A stretch of 8,150 nucleotides of DNA from Steroidobacteraceae bacterium. GTDB taxonomy: Bacteria; Pseudomonadota; Gammaproteobacteria; Steroidobacterales; Steroidobacteraceae. The DNA lies in assembly GCA_023253235.1 (NCBI GenBank), contig JALRHE010000003.1, positions 1-8,150 of the forward strand, in the 5' to 3' direction. Positions within the stretch are counted from its first letter, which is position 1. Every line of letters begins with the position of its first letter. The notes under the pieces are model-generated. The model ran no database searches. It was given only the letters and a program-made list of their open reading frames with translations, and was not told the DNA's origin. Of this stretch, positions 1 through 5,487 are shown piece after piece. The position numbers and the translations under genes are program-made.

Positions 1-436
1 GATTGCTCAGTGCATGTATGCCAGCGGGTAATCGTCGCGCAAACTGGGCATCGCGATTACTGGCGTACCAAAGCGCATCTCCATCATGCAGTAACAGATT
101 GAACCCCGCGTATCGATTCGCTTGGTACGCGAGCGCACTGAGATGAGCTTCTGCCGATTCCGAACTCGTCAGGAAGTCGGGGACGAGATCGCCTCGAGTT
201 GGCGCTTGAGGCATTTTCAAGGTTTCGCGGAAGTTGGTCACGAGACCAAACCGCGATCGTTGCTCGAACCCCATCCAAGTGCCGCCCGCCTGCAGATCGC
301 GACCCGCCAGAATGCTCGGTCGATCCTGCCAGAGGGCGAGCGGCGCTGCGGGCCGCGCATGGAACTCGTCCCGATTGGCCACTACTACCGCGAGGTAGTC
401 TGGGTGCGCATCGAACGCAACGGCGGCGAGACACAT
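1..436 (-). CDS. TANGO2/NRDE-family protein, N-terminal 145 residues (runs off left edge)
   Basis: Reading leftwards from the ATG at 436, the frame stays open to the window edge. The product begins MCLAAVAF and carries the family hallmark NRDEF at residues 21-25, followed by HARP, an LAGRD-LQAGGTWMG stretch (about 44-57) and LVTNFRE (about 65-71). These are the successive signatures of the NRDE domain of TANGO2 proteins, whose bacterial members are usually about 250 residues, so a little over half is visible. Vertebrate TANGO2 has been tied to haem trafficking and to Golgi/mitochondrial defects; the bacterial role is not settled, and no catalytic residue can be assigned with confidence. The gene starts 10 bases after the nudC stop, so it is very likely co-transcribed with it. 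Only a weak GAG-like ribosome binding site precedes the ATG. A GTG-started overlapping frame at 434 (to 84) gives an Arg/Ser-rich low-quality protein and is a shadow. Family call is confident; function is open. Confidence 0.9.
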   Translation of the reverse strand, partial: MCLAAVAFDAHPDYLAVVVANRDEFHARPAAPLALWQDRPSILAGRDLQAGGTWMGFEQRSRFGLVTNFRETLKMPQAPTRGDLVPDFLTSSESAEAHLSALAYQANRYAGFNLLLHDGDALWYASNRDAQFARRLPAGIHALSN

Positions 437-446
437 GACGCGTTGC

Positions 447-1352
447 TCAGCGTGGTTCGGCGTCGAGCCAGTGCGTGATCAAGCGTCGCGAGATGGAGGT
501 GACGGGCGGCAGAATGGCGCGACCATCGCGAATATCCTCACGGCTGAACCAGCGCGCATCTTCCAGTTCGTCACCTGCCATTGCCGGAGATCCCGGAACG
601 GCTGTTGCCATGTAGCCGAGCATCAGCGAGGAGGGGAACGGCCAGGGCTGCGAGGAGTGGTAGCGGCAGTGGGTGATGATCACGCCGGTCTCTTCTAGCA
701 CTTCGCGTGCAACGGCGTCTTCGAGACTCTCGCCGGGTTCCACGAATCCGGCGATGGTCGAATAGCGATTCGGAGCCCAGGAGGCCTGTCGACCGAGCAA
801 CGCTCGATCGCCGTCGGTGACGAGTACGATGATGGCGGGGTCGATTCGGGGAAAGGAATCGGCGCCGCAGCTCGGATTGCTGCAGTGCATGACATGCCCG
901 CCGCGTCGAGGTTCGTTCGGCGCGCCACAAATACCGCAGTAACGATGACGTTTTTGCCAATGAATCAAGGCACGCGCATAGGCCAGCAAGCCAGCTTCTG
1001 CGGCATCGAGTTCTGAAGCTAGCGGGCGTAGTTCCTCGAATCGCAACTCGATGGGTGCTTCGTCCGATTCATCGATCTGGATGAGCACGCAGCGGGTCTC
1101 TTCGAACCAGCCCAGCAGAACCATGGATGAATCCGCTGCCTTTTGCACGAGCGGATGACGATGATCGACGAATGCGGCCCGCAGGGGGTTCATATCGACG
1201 GCGAGCGTCGTCCCCCGGCTCAACAGAAACCGTGCAGACGGATCTCCTCGCGCCTCGGCTTGCCAATCCGAAACCTCACGCAAATGCGCGCGGCGATCGA
1301 TGTACGGCCCGGCTAGGAAATTGGGTTGCAGGTGTTCTGGCAAAGCGCGCAT
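447..1352 (-). CDS. nudC: NAD(H) pyrophosphatase / NAD-RNA decapping Nudix hydrolase NudC
   Basis: This cytoplasmic Nudix enzyme splits NAD(H) into NMN(H) and AMP and, in characterised NudC proteins, removes NAD caps from RNA 5' ends. From the ATG at 1352 the protein has 301 residues. It shows an N-terminal NudC domain, a four-cysteine zinc ribbon (C139, C142, C157, C162), a full Nudix box (about 202-224: GFVEPGE, then REVLEETG with the metal-binding glutamates), and the NudC-specific motif SQPWPFP at about 234-240, which separates it from ordinary Nudix enzymes. The open frame extends upstream to 1499, but that part overlaps the end of the FlhC-like gene by about 100 bases and reads like low-complexity sequence. 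The ATG at 1352 lies just before the family-like NFLAG...DRR segment and has GGAT about 8 bases upstream, so it is preferred. It sits 44 bases after the FlhC-like gene and 10 bases before the NRDE gene, implying one operon. Confidence 0.96.
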   Translation of the reverse strand: MRALPEHLQPNFLAGPYIDRRAHLREVSDWQAEARGDPSARFLLSRGTTLAVDMNPLRAAFVDHRHPLVQKAADSSMVLLGWFEETRCVLIQIDESDEAPIELRFEELRPLASELDAAEAGLLAYARALIHWQKRHRYCGICGAPNEPRRGGHVMHCSNPSCGADSFPRIDPAIIVLVTDGDRALLGRQASWAPNRYSTIAGFVEPGESLEDAVAREVLEETGVIITHCRYHSSQPWPFPSSLMLGYMATAVPGSPAMAGDELEDARWFSREDIRDGRAILPPVTSISRRLITHWLDAEPR

Positions 1353-1396
1353 GGCGAGATCCGGGCGCGCTGAAACGGAAACGACCTCGTTCGGAT

Positions 1397-2011
1397 TCAG
1401 AGCCCTGTTCGGTTGCCAATTGTAACAGGCGGACGTGCCATCGCGCGCGTCGCTCTGCCGAGGCGCTGCAGCGGCAACATCTGGCTGCAAGCGCGACATT
1501 CGACTTCACGCAAGCGCAACGCTTCGATCACGTTGACCCCGCCGCAATGCTCGCACCATTGCAATCGGATTTCGTCGCCCATGCTCAATGCGTCGGCGAG
1601 AAAGGCCGCGCGCTCGAAGTCGATGCGGGCACCTTCGACGATGCGCGTGTAAGCATCGAAGGCATCGCAGAGCAGTCGTCCTTGTTGGATCGGTGCAGAG
1701 CGACGTGGTGCCGCCGAACGTTGTCGGGTCGGCAGTACGCCGAACAAGACGAGCATCGCAGCGAGTACGTGCGTGTCATGGTCGAGCTGCGCCGATCGAA
1801 GGAAGAATCCGACCTGCTGCGGTGATTTGCCACGATGACGGCGGATGGCTGCGCCGGGTCGGATGTAGGAGCGGATCAGTTTGCGAACGCGATCATCGCT
1901 GAGGCCGGTCCACTGTCTGATGGTTTGGGTGCGCGCCTCGTGTTTGACGAGGCGAAGAGCGAGCTCGAGACGCGAGCGATCGCGACGGTAACGATCATCA
2001 GTGACACGCAT
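1397..2011 (-). CDS. FlhC-like transcriptional regulator with C-terminal four-cysteine zinc site
   Basis: I read this 204-residue protein as a member of the FlhC family, the DNA-binding half of the FlhDC activator. Residues about 14-48 (ELALRLVKHEARTQTI, then TGLSDDRVRKLIRSY) match the FlhC N-terminal pattern of a helix ending LI/LV-K--AR-Q followed by an -LS-ER/DR- recognition helix. The middle (CDAFDAYTRIV, about 115-125) matches the conserved DA--AY segment. The C-terminus has C153-x2-C156 and C172-x2-C175 with CGG after the first pair, as in the FlhC zinc site. The ATG at 2011 is chosen over one at 2032 because GGGGG lies five bases upstream of it. It is the first gene of a likely operon with nudC and the NRDE gene, and diverges from an FlhD-like gene. 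No flagellar gene is in the window, so control of flagella is not implied. The match was made by eye against remembered family patterns; overall length is close to that of E. coli FlhC (about 190). Confidence 0.8.
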   Translation of the reverse strand: MRVTDDRYRRDRSRLELALRLVKHEARTQTIRQWTGLSDDRVRKLIRSYIRPGAAIRRHRGKSPQQVGFFLRSAQLDHDTHVLAAMLVLFGVLPTRQRSAAPRRSAPIQQGRLLCDAFDAYTRIVEGARIDFERAAFLADALSMGDEIRLQWCEHCGGVNVIEALRLREVECRACSQMLPLQRLGRATRAMARPPVTIGNRTGL

Positions 2012-2016
2012 GACAA

Positions 2017-2021
2017 CCCCC
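2017..2021 (-). promoter_or_regulatory. Ribosome binding site of the FlhC-like gene
   Basis: The minus strand reads GGGGG five bases before the ATG at 2011. It decides the start: the in-frame ATG at 2032 has no comparable purine run. Confidence 0.6.
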
Positions 2022-2054
2022 GATGCATTCAATATGAGTGGTATTTGCGCTCAA

Positions 2055-2083
2055 AATATCCCAAAACTCAGGCTGCATTCCAA
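2055..2083 (-). promoter_or_regulatory. Candidate sigma-70-type promoter for the FlhC-like gene
   Basis: On the minus strand TTGGAA (2083-2078) is followed after 17 bases by GATATT (2060-2055). Each matches four of six consensus positions. Transcription would begin near 2048, giving a leader of roughly 37 bases that includes the GGGGG ribosome binding site. The middle TGCATTC copy overlaps the proposed -35 element. This is a weak, by-eye call. Confidence 0.3.
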
Positions 2084-2116
2084 GGCGCACTCGGCCATCA
2101 TTTTTCGTCAAACAAC

Positions 2117-2121
2117 GGAGG
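2117..2121 (+). promoter_or_regulatory. Ribosome binding site of the FlhD-like gene
   Basis: GGAGG is followed by five bases and the ATG at 2127. It fixes the start of the FlhD-like gene, whose open frame otherwise extends upstream to 2001 across the FlhC-like start. An out-of-frame ATG at 2123 is too close to the site to be used well. Confidence 0.8.
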
Positions 2122-2126
2122 AATGC

Positions 2127-2747
2127 ATGAAAGAACCTACCGAAACCGATTTCACCCACAGCGTCGATCGCGAAATCATTCGCCAGGTTGGTGATCTCAA
2201 TTTTCGAGGCTTAAACCTGATCCGCCAAAATTTGATCGGCAGTGACCCTGCGTCAACCATCGTCGCCTGCGCTGATCGAGATCTGTGGAGTGGTCTCAAC
2301 GAGATTTCTCTGAAACAGGTTGCAGAGGCGCCTTATCTTTTGTTTGAACTGCCGTTCGATCCGATTGCATCGTTCGACGTCGAGAGGTCGAATAATCTAT
2401 CTAATGATCATCAAGACATCTGGTCGACCGCGCCGGGCCGAGACTATGTCCGCTTGCTCTGTCATTTCGCGTGGCAGGTATGTCGGGGCAGGGCCGTTGC
2501 GGCCACGTTGCTGCTGGGTTTGTCGCCCCAGGCGGTGGAGCGATTGCGTGCAGTTCCCTTGCCCGAGCTCGATCCTCTAGCCGATCGCAACCGCGGCGGA
2601 CTGCGCCTGCGTTGGCATGCCGATCCTTGGTTCTGGGGGCGCCGCCTTGAGGCGGCCAATGCCGCAGATCAACGCCGGCTCTGGCAAACCACCTACGCGG
2701 GGGTGCAGCGTTTGGCATCCCTGTCGCGCCCTGCGGCCTCTGTGTGA
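2127..2747 (+). CDS. FlhD-like regulator with two apparent FlhD-type units in tandem
   Basis: The 206-residue product begins at an ATG with a strong GGAGG site. Residues about 23-78 (DLNFRGLNLIRQNLI...DPASTIV...LNEISLKQVAEAP...FELPFD) follow the pattern of E. coli FlhD (a D-NLSYLLLAQRLI helix, DKASAMF, then L-LPQMVKLAE and CHFRFD). Residues about 107-165 repeat it (HFAWQVCRG, AVAATLLLGLSP, LRAVPLPELDPLAD, GGLRLRW). FlhD itself is about 116 residues and works as a dimer, so this chain may be a fused dimer. A Trp/Ala-rich helical tail (about 166-206) has no FlhD counterpart I recognise. The gene diverges from the FlhC-like gene, its expected partner, and is followed after 45 bases by the exporter ATPase gene. 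No signal peptide or membrane segment is seen, so a cytoplasmic regulator is expected. Similarity is judged by eye: the N-terminal match is the clearer, the second unit more tentative. The alternative is an unrelated helical hypothetical protein. Confidence 0.65.
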   Translation: MKEPTETDFTHSVDREIIRQVGDLNFRGLNLIRQNLIGSDPASTIVACADRDLWSGLNEISLKQVAEAPYLLFELPFDPIASFDVERSNNLSNDHQDIWSTAPGRDYVRLLCHFAWQVCRGRAVAATLLLGLSPQAVERLRAVPLPELDPLADRNRGGLRLRWHADPWFWGRRLEAANAADQRRLWQTTYAGVQRLASLSRPAASV

Positions 2748-2774
2748 GCTCGCCCGCGAAAAACGGCTCCGTCG

Positions 2775-2783
2775 TGGTATCTT
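2775..2783 (+). promoter_or_regulatory. Candidate extended -10 element before the exporter ATPase gene
   Basis: The bases TGG followed by TATCTT (2778-2783) fit an extended -10 (TGn plus hexamer). Only nine bases separate it from the ATG at 2793, so a transcript from it would have almost no leader. No good -35 box and no Shine-Dalgarno sequence are visible, which fits an extended -10 promoter and leaderless translation. Confidence 0.4.
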
Positions 2784-2792
2784 CTGCGCCGC

Positions 2793-3716
2793 ATGCAAGC
2801 ACTTGAGGTTCGCGGTCTCGTCAAACAGTACCGCAACGGCGTCCAAGCCCTCAAAGGCATCGATCTCGATGTCGCCGAGGGAGACTTTTTTGCCCTGCTC
2901 GGGCCAAACGGCGCGGGCAAGAGCACCCTGATCGGTATCTGTACTTCGCTCGTCAGCAAGTCGGCAGGTCGGATCTCGGTTTTCGGCCACGATCTTGACG
3001 GCGATCTCGAGGCGGCCAAAGCCTGCATCGGTGTCGTGCCGCAGGAGCTGAATCTCAACCAGTTCGAAACGCCGGAGACTATTGTCGTCAACCAGGCGGG
3101 TTTCTACGGCATCCCACGATCGGTAGCGCGCGAGCGAGCCGAGAAATATCTGACGGCTCTGTCGCTTTGGGACAAGCGTCACAAGATGTCGCGAACCCTC
3201 TCGGGCGGCATGAAGCGCCGGTTGATGATCGCGCGGGCCTTGATGCACGAGCCGCGCTTGTTGATCCTCGATGAACCAACGGCTGGTGTCGACATCGAGA
3301 TCCGGCGTTCGATGTGGGAGTTTTTGCGCGAACTGAACGCGCGCGGGACGACCATCATCTTGACGACGCACTATCTCGAAGAAGCCGAATCCCTCTGTCG
3401 CAACATCGCCATCATCGATCGCGGACAGATCGCCGAGGCCGATCGGATGGACAGCTTGTTGCGCAAGCTGCATACCGAGTCGTTCGTACTCAGTTTGCGT
3501 GCACCGATCGGTACGGCACCTCAGGTGGCAGGTTACGAGTTGACCCTGATCGATCCGCAAACGCTCGAAGTCGAAGTCAGCAAGGATCGAAATCTGAACG
3601 AATTGTTCACCCAGCTCTCGGCCGATGGAGTGCAGGTGCTCTCGATGCGTAACAAGGTGAATCGCCTCGAGGAGATCTTTATGCGTCTCGTCGACAAATC
3701 CGGAGCGCCAGCATGA
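2793..3716 (+). CDS. yadG: ABC exporter ATP-binding protein, YadG-like
   Basis: This is the cytoplasmic ATPase of an ABC-2 type exporter. The 307-residue length is close to that of E. coli YadG. All nucleotide-binding motifs are intact: Walker A GPNGAGKS (37-44), Q-loop glutamine Q84 in VVPQE, signature LSGGM (136-140), Walker B LLILDEP (156-162) and the switch histidine H193 in LTTHYLEEAE. The wording LSGGMKRRLMIARALMHEPRLLILDEPTAGVD is typical of the DrrA/YadG export group. A C-terminal domain of about 90 residues follows, as usual in this group. The stop overlaps the permease start as ATGA, so the two proteins are translated together and form one transporter. The substrate is unknown here and in the reference family. 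There is no Shine-Dalgarno sequence; a -10-like TATCTT lies nine bases before the ATG. A long antisense open frame over this gene is a codon-bias shadow. Confidence 0.95.
   Translation: MQALEVRGLVKQYRNGVQALKGIDLDVAEGDFFALLGPNGAGKSTLIGICTSLVSKSAGRISVFGHDLDGDLEAAKACIGVVPQELNLNQFETPETIVVNQAGFYGIPRSVARERAEKYLTALSLWDKRHKMSRTLSGGMKRRLMIARALMHEPRLLILDEPTAGVDIEIRRSMWEFLRELNARGTTIILTTHYLEEAESLCRNIAIIDRGQIAEADRMDSLLRKLHTESFVLSLRAPIGTAPQVAGYELTLIDPQTLEVEVSKDRNLNELFTQLSADGVQVLSMRNKVNRLEEIFMRLVDKSGAPA
3702..3705 (+). promoter_or_regulatory. Ribosome binding site of the exporter permease gene
   Basis: GGAG lies seven bases before the ATG at 3713, inside the last codons of the ATPase gene. It allows independent initiation as well as translational coupling through the ATGA overlap. 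Confidence 0.6.
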
Positions 3717-4495
3717 GCGAGGCGATCACGCGAGCGCGATGGATCGGCTTTAAGACCATCATCCTGCGAGAGTTTGGCCGCATTCTGCGTATCTGGGGGC
3801 AGACGATCGTTCCTTCCGTCGTCACGGCGGCGCTCTATTTCGTGATTTTCGGTTCGTTGATCGGTGGGCGCATCGGTTCGATGGACGGCACGGATTACAT
3901 GCAGTACATCGCACCCGGTCTCATCATGATGGCCGTCATCACCAATTCCTACGCCAATGTGTCCTCGTCTTTTTACGGCGCCAAGTTTGGACGCTATCTC
4001 GAAGAAGTCTTGGTGTCGCCACTGCCAAACTGGGTGATCGTGCTCGGCTATGTCGGCGGCGGAGTGTTGCGAGGTCTCTTGGTTGGACTCGCAGTCACCA
4101 TCGTGACCTTGTTCTTCACGCACTTGCCTGTGCAGCATCTGCTGTCGATTTTCATGGCGGTTTTTTTGACGGCGATGATTTTCTCGCTGGCTGGACTCAT
4201 CAATGGCGTGTTCGCCAAGAATTTTGATCAGGTTAACTGGATTCCAACCTTCATCCTCACCCCGCTGACCTATTTTGGTGGGGTCTTCTACTCCATCAAT
4301 TTATTGCCCGAGTGGGCGCGTACTCTCTCGTACGCCAATCCCATCCTGCACATGGTGAATGCCTTTCGTTACGGCTTTCTTGGTCGTAGTGACGTGGATG
4401 TGTTGGCAGCCTTCGCCATCATGAGTCTCTCGGTCGTGGTGTTGTTCTTCATCGCCCTGCAGCTGATGAGTCGTAGCGCCGGCTTGCGTGATTGA
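3713..4495 (+). CDS. yadH: ABC-2 type exporter permease, YadH-like
   Basis: This 260-residue inner-membrane permease pairs with the ATPase encoded just upstream. Six hydrophobic segments are visible at roughly residues 31-50, 64-81, 107-136, 141-164, 175-194 and 230-252, the standard ABC-2 layout. The segment LTPLTYFGGVFYSINLLPEW (183-201) and the following NPILHMVNAFRYGFLG (209-224) are the characteristic late motif of YadH-type permeases, and SPLPNWVIVLGYVGGGVLRG is the usual middle loop and helix. E. coli YadH is about 256 residues, so the gene is full length. It overlaps the ATPase gene by four bases and is overlapped or nearly abutted by the hydrolase gene, so all three probably share a transcript. 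What is exported cannot be read from the sequence. Confidence 0.94.
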   Translation: MSEAITRARWIGFKTIILREFGRILRIWGQTIVPSVVTAALYFVIFGSLIGGRIGSMDGTDYMQYIAPGLIMMAVITNSYANVSSSFYGAKFGRYLEEVLVSPLPNWVIVLGYVGGGVLRGLLVGLAVTIVTLFFTHLPVQHLLSIFMAVFLTAMIFSLAGLINGVFAKNFDQVNWIPTFILTPLTYFGGVFYSINLLPEWARTLSYANPILHMVNAFRYGFLGRSDVDVLAAFAIMSLSVVVLFFIALQLMSRSAGLRD

Positions 4496-4499
4496 CGGG

Positions 4500-5477
4500 A
4501 TGACTTTCGAGCCGAGCTGGTGGTTGCGCGGCCAGCATCTGCAGTCGATTTTGCCGAGTTTTCCAGGGCGACGCCCCTTCGTGGAGCGTCGGGCTGCGCC
4601 GATGCTCGCTGCGAGTCGGGAGCATCTGCTCGAGTGTGGCGATGGCGTGCGCCTGCAGGCATTTTATTCGCCGGCGGTGTCGCCCAATCTCGACAAAAGG
4701 CCCACGCTGGTGGTGCTGTTGCATGGTTGGGAGGGCAGTGCGCAATCCTTGTATGTTCTCTCGTTGGCGCAGTCGCTGCACGAGCAGGGTTTCGATGTCG
4801 TACGGCTGAACTTGCGCGATCACGGCGACACCCACCATCTGAATCGCGAGTTGTTCCACTCCTGTCGTCTCGGTGAAGTCGTCGGAGCAATCCAGGAAAT
4901 CCAGTCCCGCTTCGTCAAGGATAGGCTGGTACTGGCGGGTTTTTCCCTAGGCGGTAACTTCATGCTGCGCGTAGCGGCACAGGCGCCGCGAGCACATTTG
5001 CGGATTCATCGGGCGATCGGGATTTCACCCGTGCTCGATCCGGCGGTGACACTCGATGCGCTCGAGCACGGTGCGCTGCTGTACCGATGGTATTTCGTCC
5101 GAAAGTGGTCGCGCTCTCTGCGGCGCAAACAACAGGCTTGGCCTGGTGAGTTTGATCTCGACGAATTGATGGCGTCGCAGGATTTGCGCCGCATGACGCA
5201 TGAGCTCGTCTTGTCGCATGCGGGTTATCCGCGGGTTGAGGACTATTTCGCAGGTTATGCGATCACGGGCGATCGGTTGGCGAATCTCGTGGTGCCCTCG
5301 ACACTCGTCACGGCGCTCGACGATCCCATCATCCCTGCAGCCGACCTTGCGCGTATCGCGCGGCCGCCCGCACTCAAAATCATGACAACCGCGACCGGTG
5401 GTCATTGCGGTTTTTTTGAGTCCTTCACGGGTCCCGGGTGGATCGATCGACTGGTGCTCACCGAGATCGATCCCTAG
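4500..5477 (+). CDS. Alpha/beta hydrolase, YheT family
   Basis: This is a 325-residue protein of the YheT/EMB8 branch of alpha/beta hydrolases, probably a cytoplasmic esterase-like enzyme of unknown substrate. The family opening PSWWLRGQHLQSILPS (about 5-19) is present, then the oxyanion-region motif LLHGWEGS (73-80), RLNLRDHGD with conserved HS further on (about 102-121), the nucleophile elbow GFSLGGN with S149, the acid in TALDDP (D274 or D275), and the base in GGHCGFFE (H302). The full triad suggests an active enzyme. E. coli YheT has a 'GLEGSSQSPY' segment that matches the GWEGSAQSLY seen here. I start at the ATG at 4500, which gives a normal N-terminus; an in-frame GTG at 4488 would add four residues and overlap the permease gene. 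Neither has a good Shine-Dalgarno sequence. The gene follows the exporter without a gap and is likely co-transcribed. Confidence 0.9.
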   Translation: MTFEPSWWLRGQHLQSILPSFPGRRPFVERRAAPMLAASREHLLECGDGVRLQAFYSPAVSPNLDKRPTLVVLLHGWEGSAQSLYVLSLAQSLHEQGFDVVRLNLRDHGDTHHLNRELFHSCRLGEVVGAIQEIQSRFVKDRLVLAGFSLGGNFMLRVAAQAPRAHLRIHRAIGISPVLDPAVTLDALEHGALLYRWYFVRKWSRSLRRKQQAWPGEFDLDELMASQDLRRMTHELVLSHAGYPRVEDYFAGYAITGDRLANLVVPSTLVTALDDPIIPAADLARIARPPALKIMTTATGGHCGFFESFTGPGWIDRLVLTEIDP

Positions 5478-5480
5478 AAT
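5475..5480 (+). promoter_or_regulatory. -10-like hexamer directly before the SPOR lipoprotein gene
   Basis: TAGAAT ends seven bases before the ATG at 5488, the distance expected if transcription starts at the A of the start codon. Its first three bases are also the stop codon of the hydrolase gene. No Shine-Dalgarno sequence lies between. No well-placed -35 box was found. Confidence 0.35.
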
Positions 5481-5487
5481 CGCAGCC

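Larger units (their letters stand above)
2012..2126. promoter_or_regulatory. Divergent regulatory spacer between FlhC-like and FlhD-like genes
   Basis: These 115 bases lie between two genes that read away from each other and are clearly more AT-rich than the flanking coding DNA. The spacer must hold the start signals for both. It contains three copies of TGCATTC, two direct (2024-2030 and 2074-2080) and one inverted ending in the FlhD-like start codon (2121-2127), spaced 50 and 47 bases apart. A shared operator for coordinated or autogenous control is an inference; the heptamers do not obviously resemble the enterobacterial FlhDC box. Confidence 0.55.

Noticed and set aside
1353..1499. 49-residue N-terminal extension of NudC
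   Set aside because: It would overlap the end of the FlhC-like gene by about 100 bases, reads as low-complexity sequence, and the ATG at 1352 has a better site and gives a normal family start.
1127..1825. Plus-strand open frame of 232 codons over nudC and the FlhC-like gene
   Set aside because: It is antisense to the NudC N-terminal domain and the FlhC-like zinc site, both of which read as real proteins; the plus-strand product is Arg-rich and motif-free.
2041..2050. Possible sigma-54-like TGG...TTGC near the divergent spacer
   Set aside because: The GG and GC elements are far too close together for a sigma-54 promoter.
2001..2126. 42-residue N-terminal extension of the FlhD-like protein
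   Set aside because: It crosses the FlhC-like start and the AT-rich spacer, while the ATG at 2127 has a GGAGG site five bases upstream.
2748..2792. Terminator between the FlhD-like gene and the exporter
   Set aside because: The 45-base gap has no convincing stem-loop with a T tract, so read-through into the exporter genes remains possible.
2577..3560. Long minus-strand open frame of 327 codons opposite the exporter ATPase gene
   Set aside because: It lies entirely antisense to the end of the FlhD-like gene and an intact ABC ATPase with all motifs. Its protein has no recognisable pattern. Long antisense frames are expected in GC-rich coding DNA.
3533..4138. Minus-strand open frame of 201 codons opposite the ATPase/permease junction
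   Set aside because: The product is rich in His, Asp and Arg without any motif, and it covers two confidently assigned plus-strand genes.
5410..5419. Run of seven T bases resembling the tail of a terminator
   Set aside because: It is inside the hydrolase gene, coding for the GFF of the catalytic-histidine region, and no GC-rich hairpin directly precedes it.
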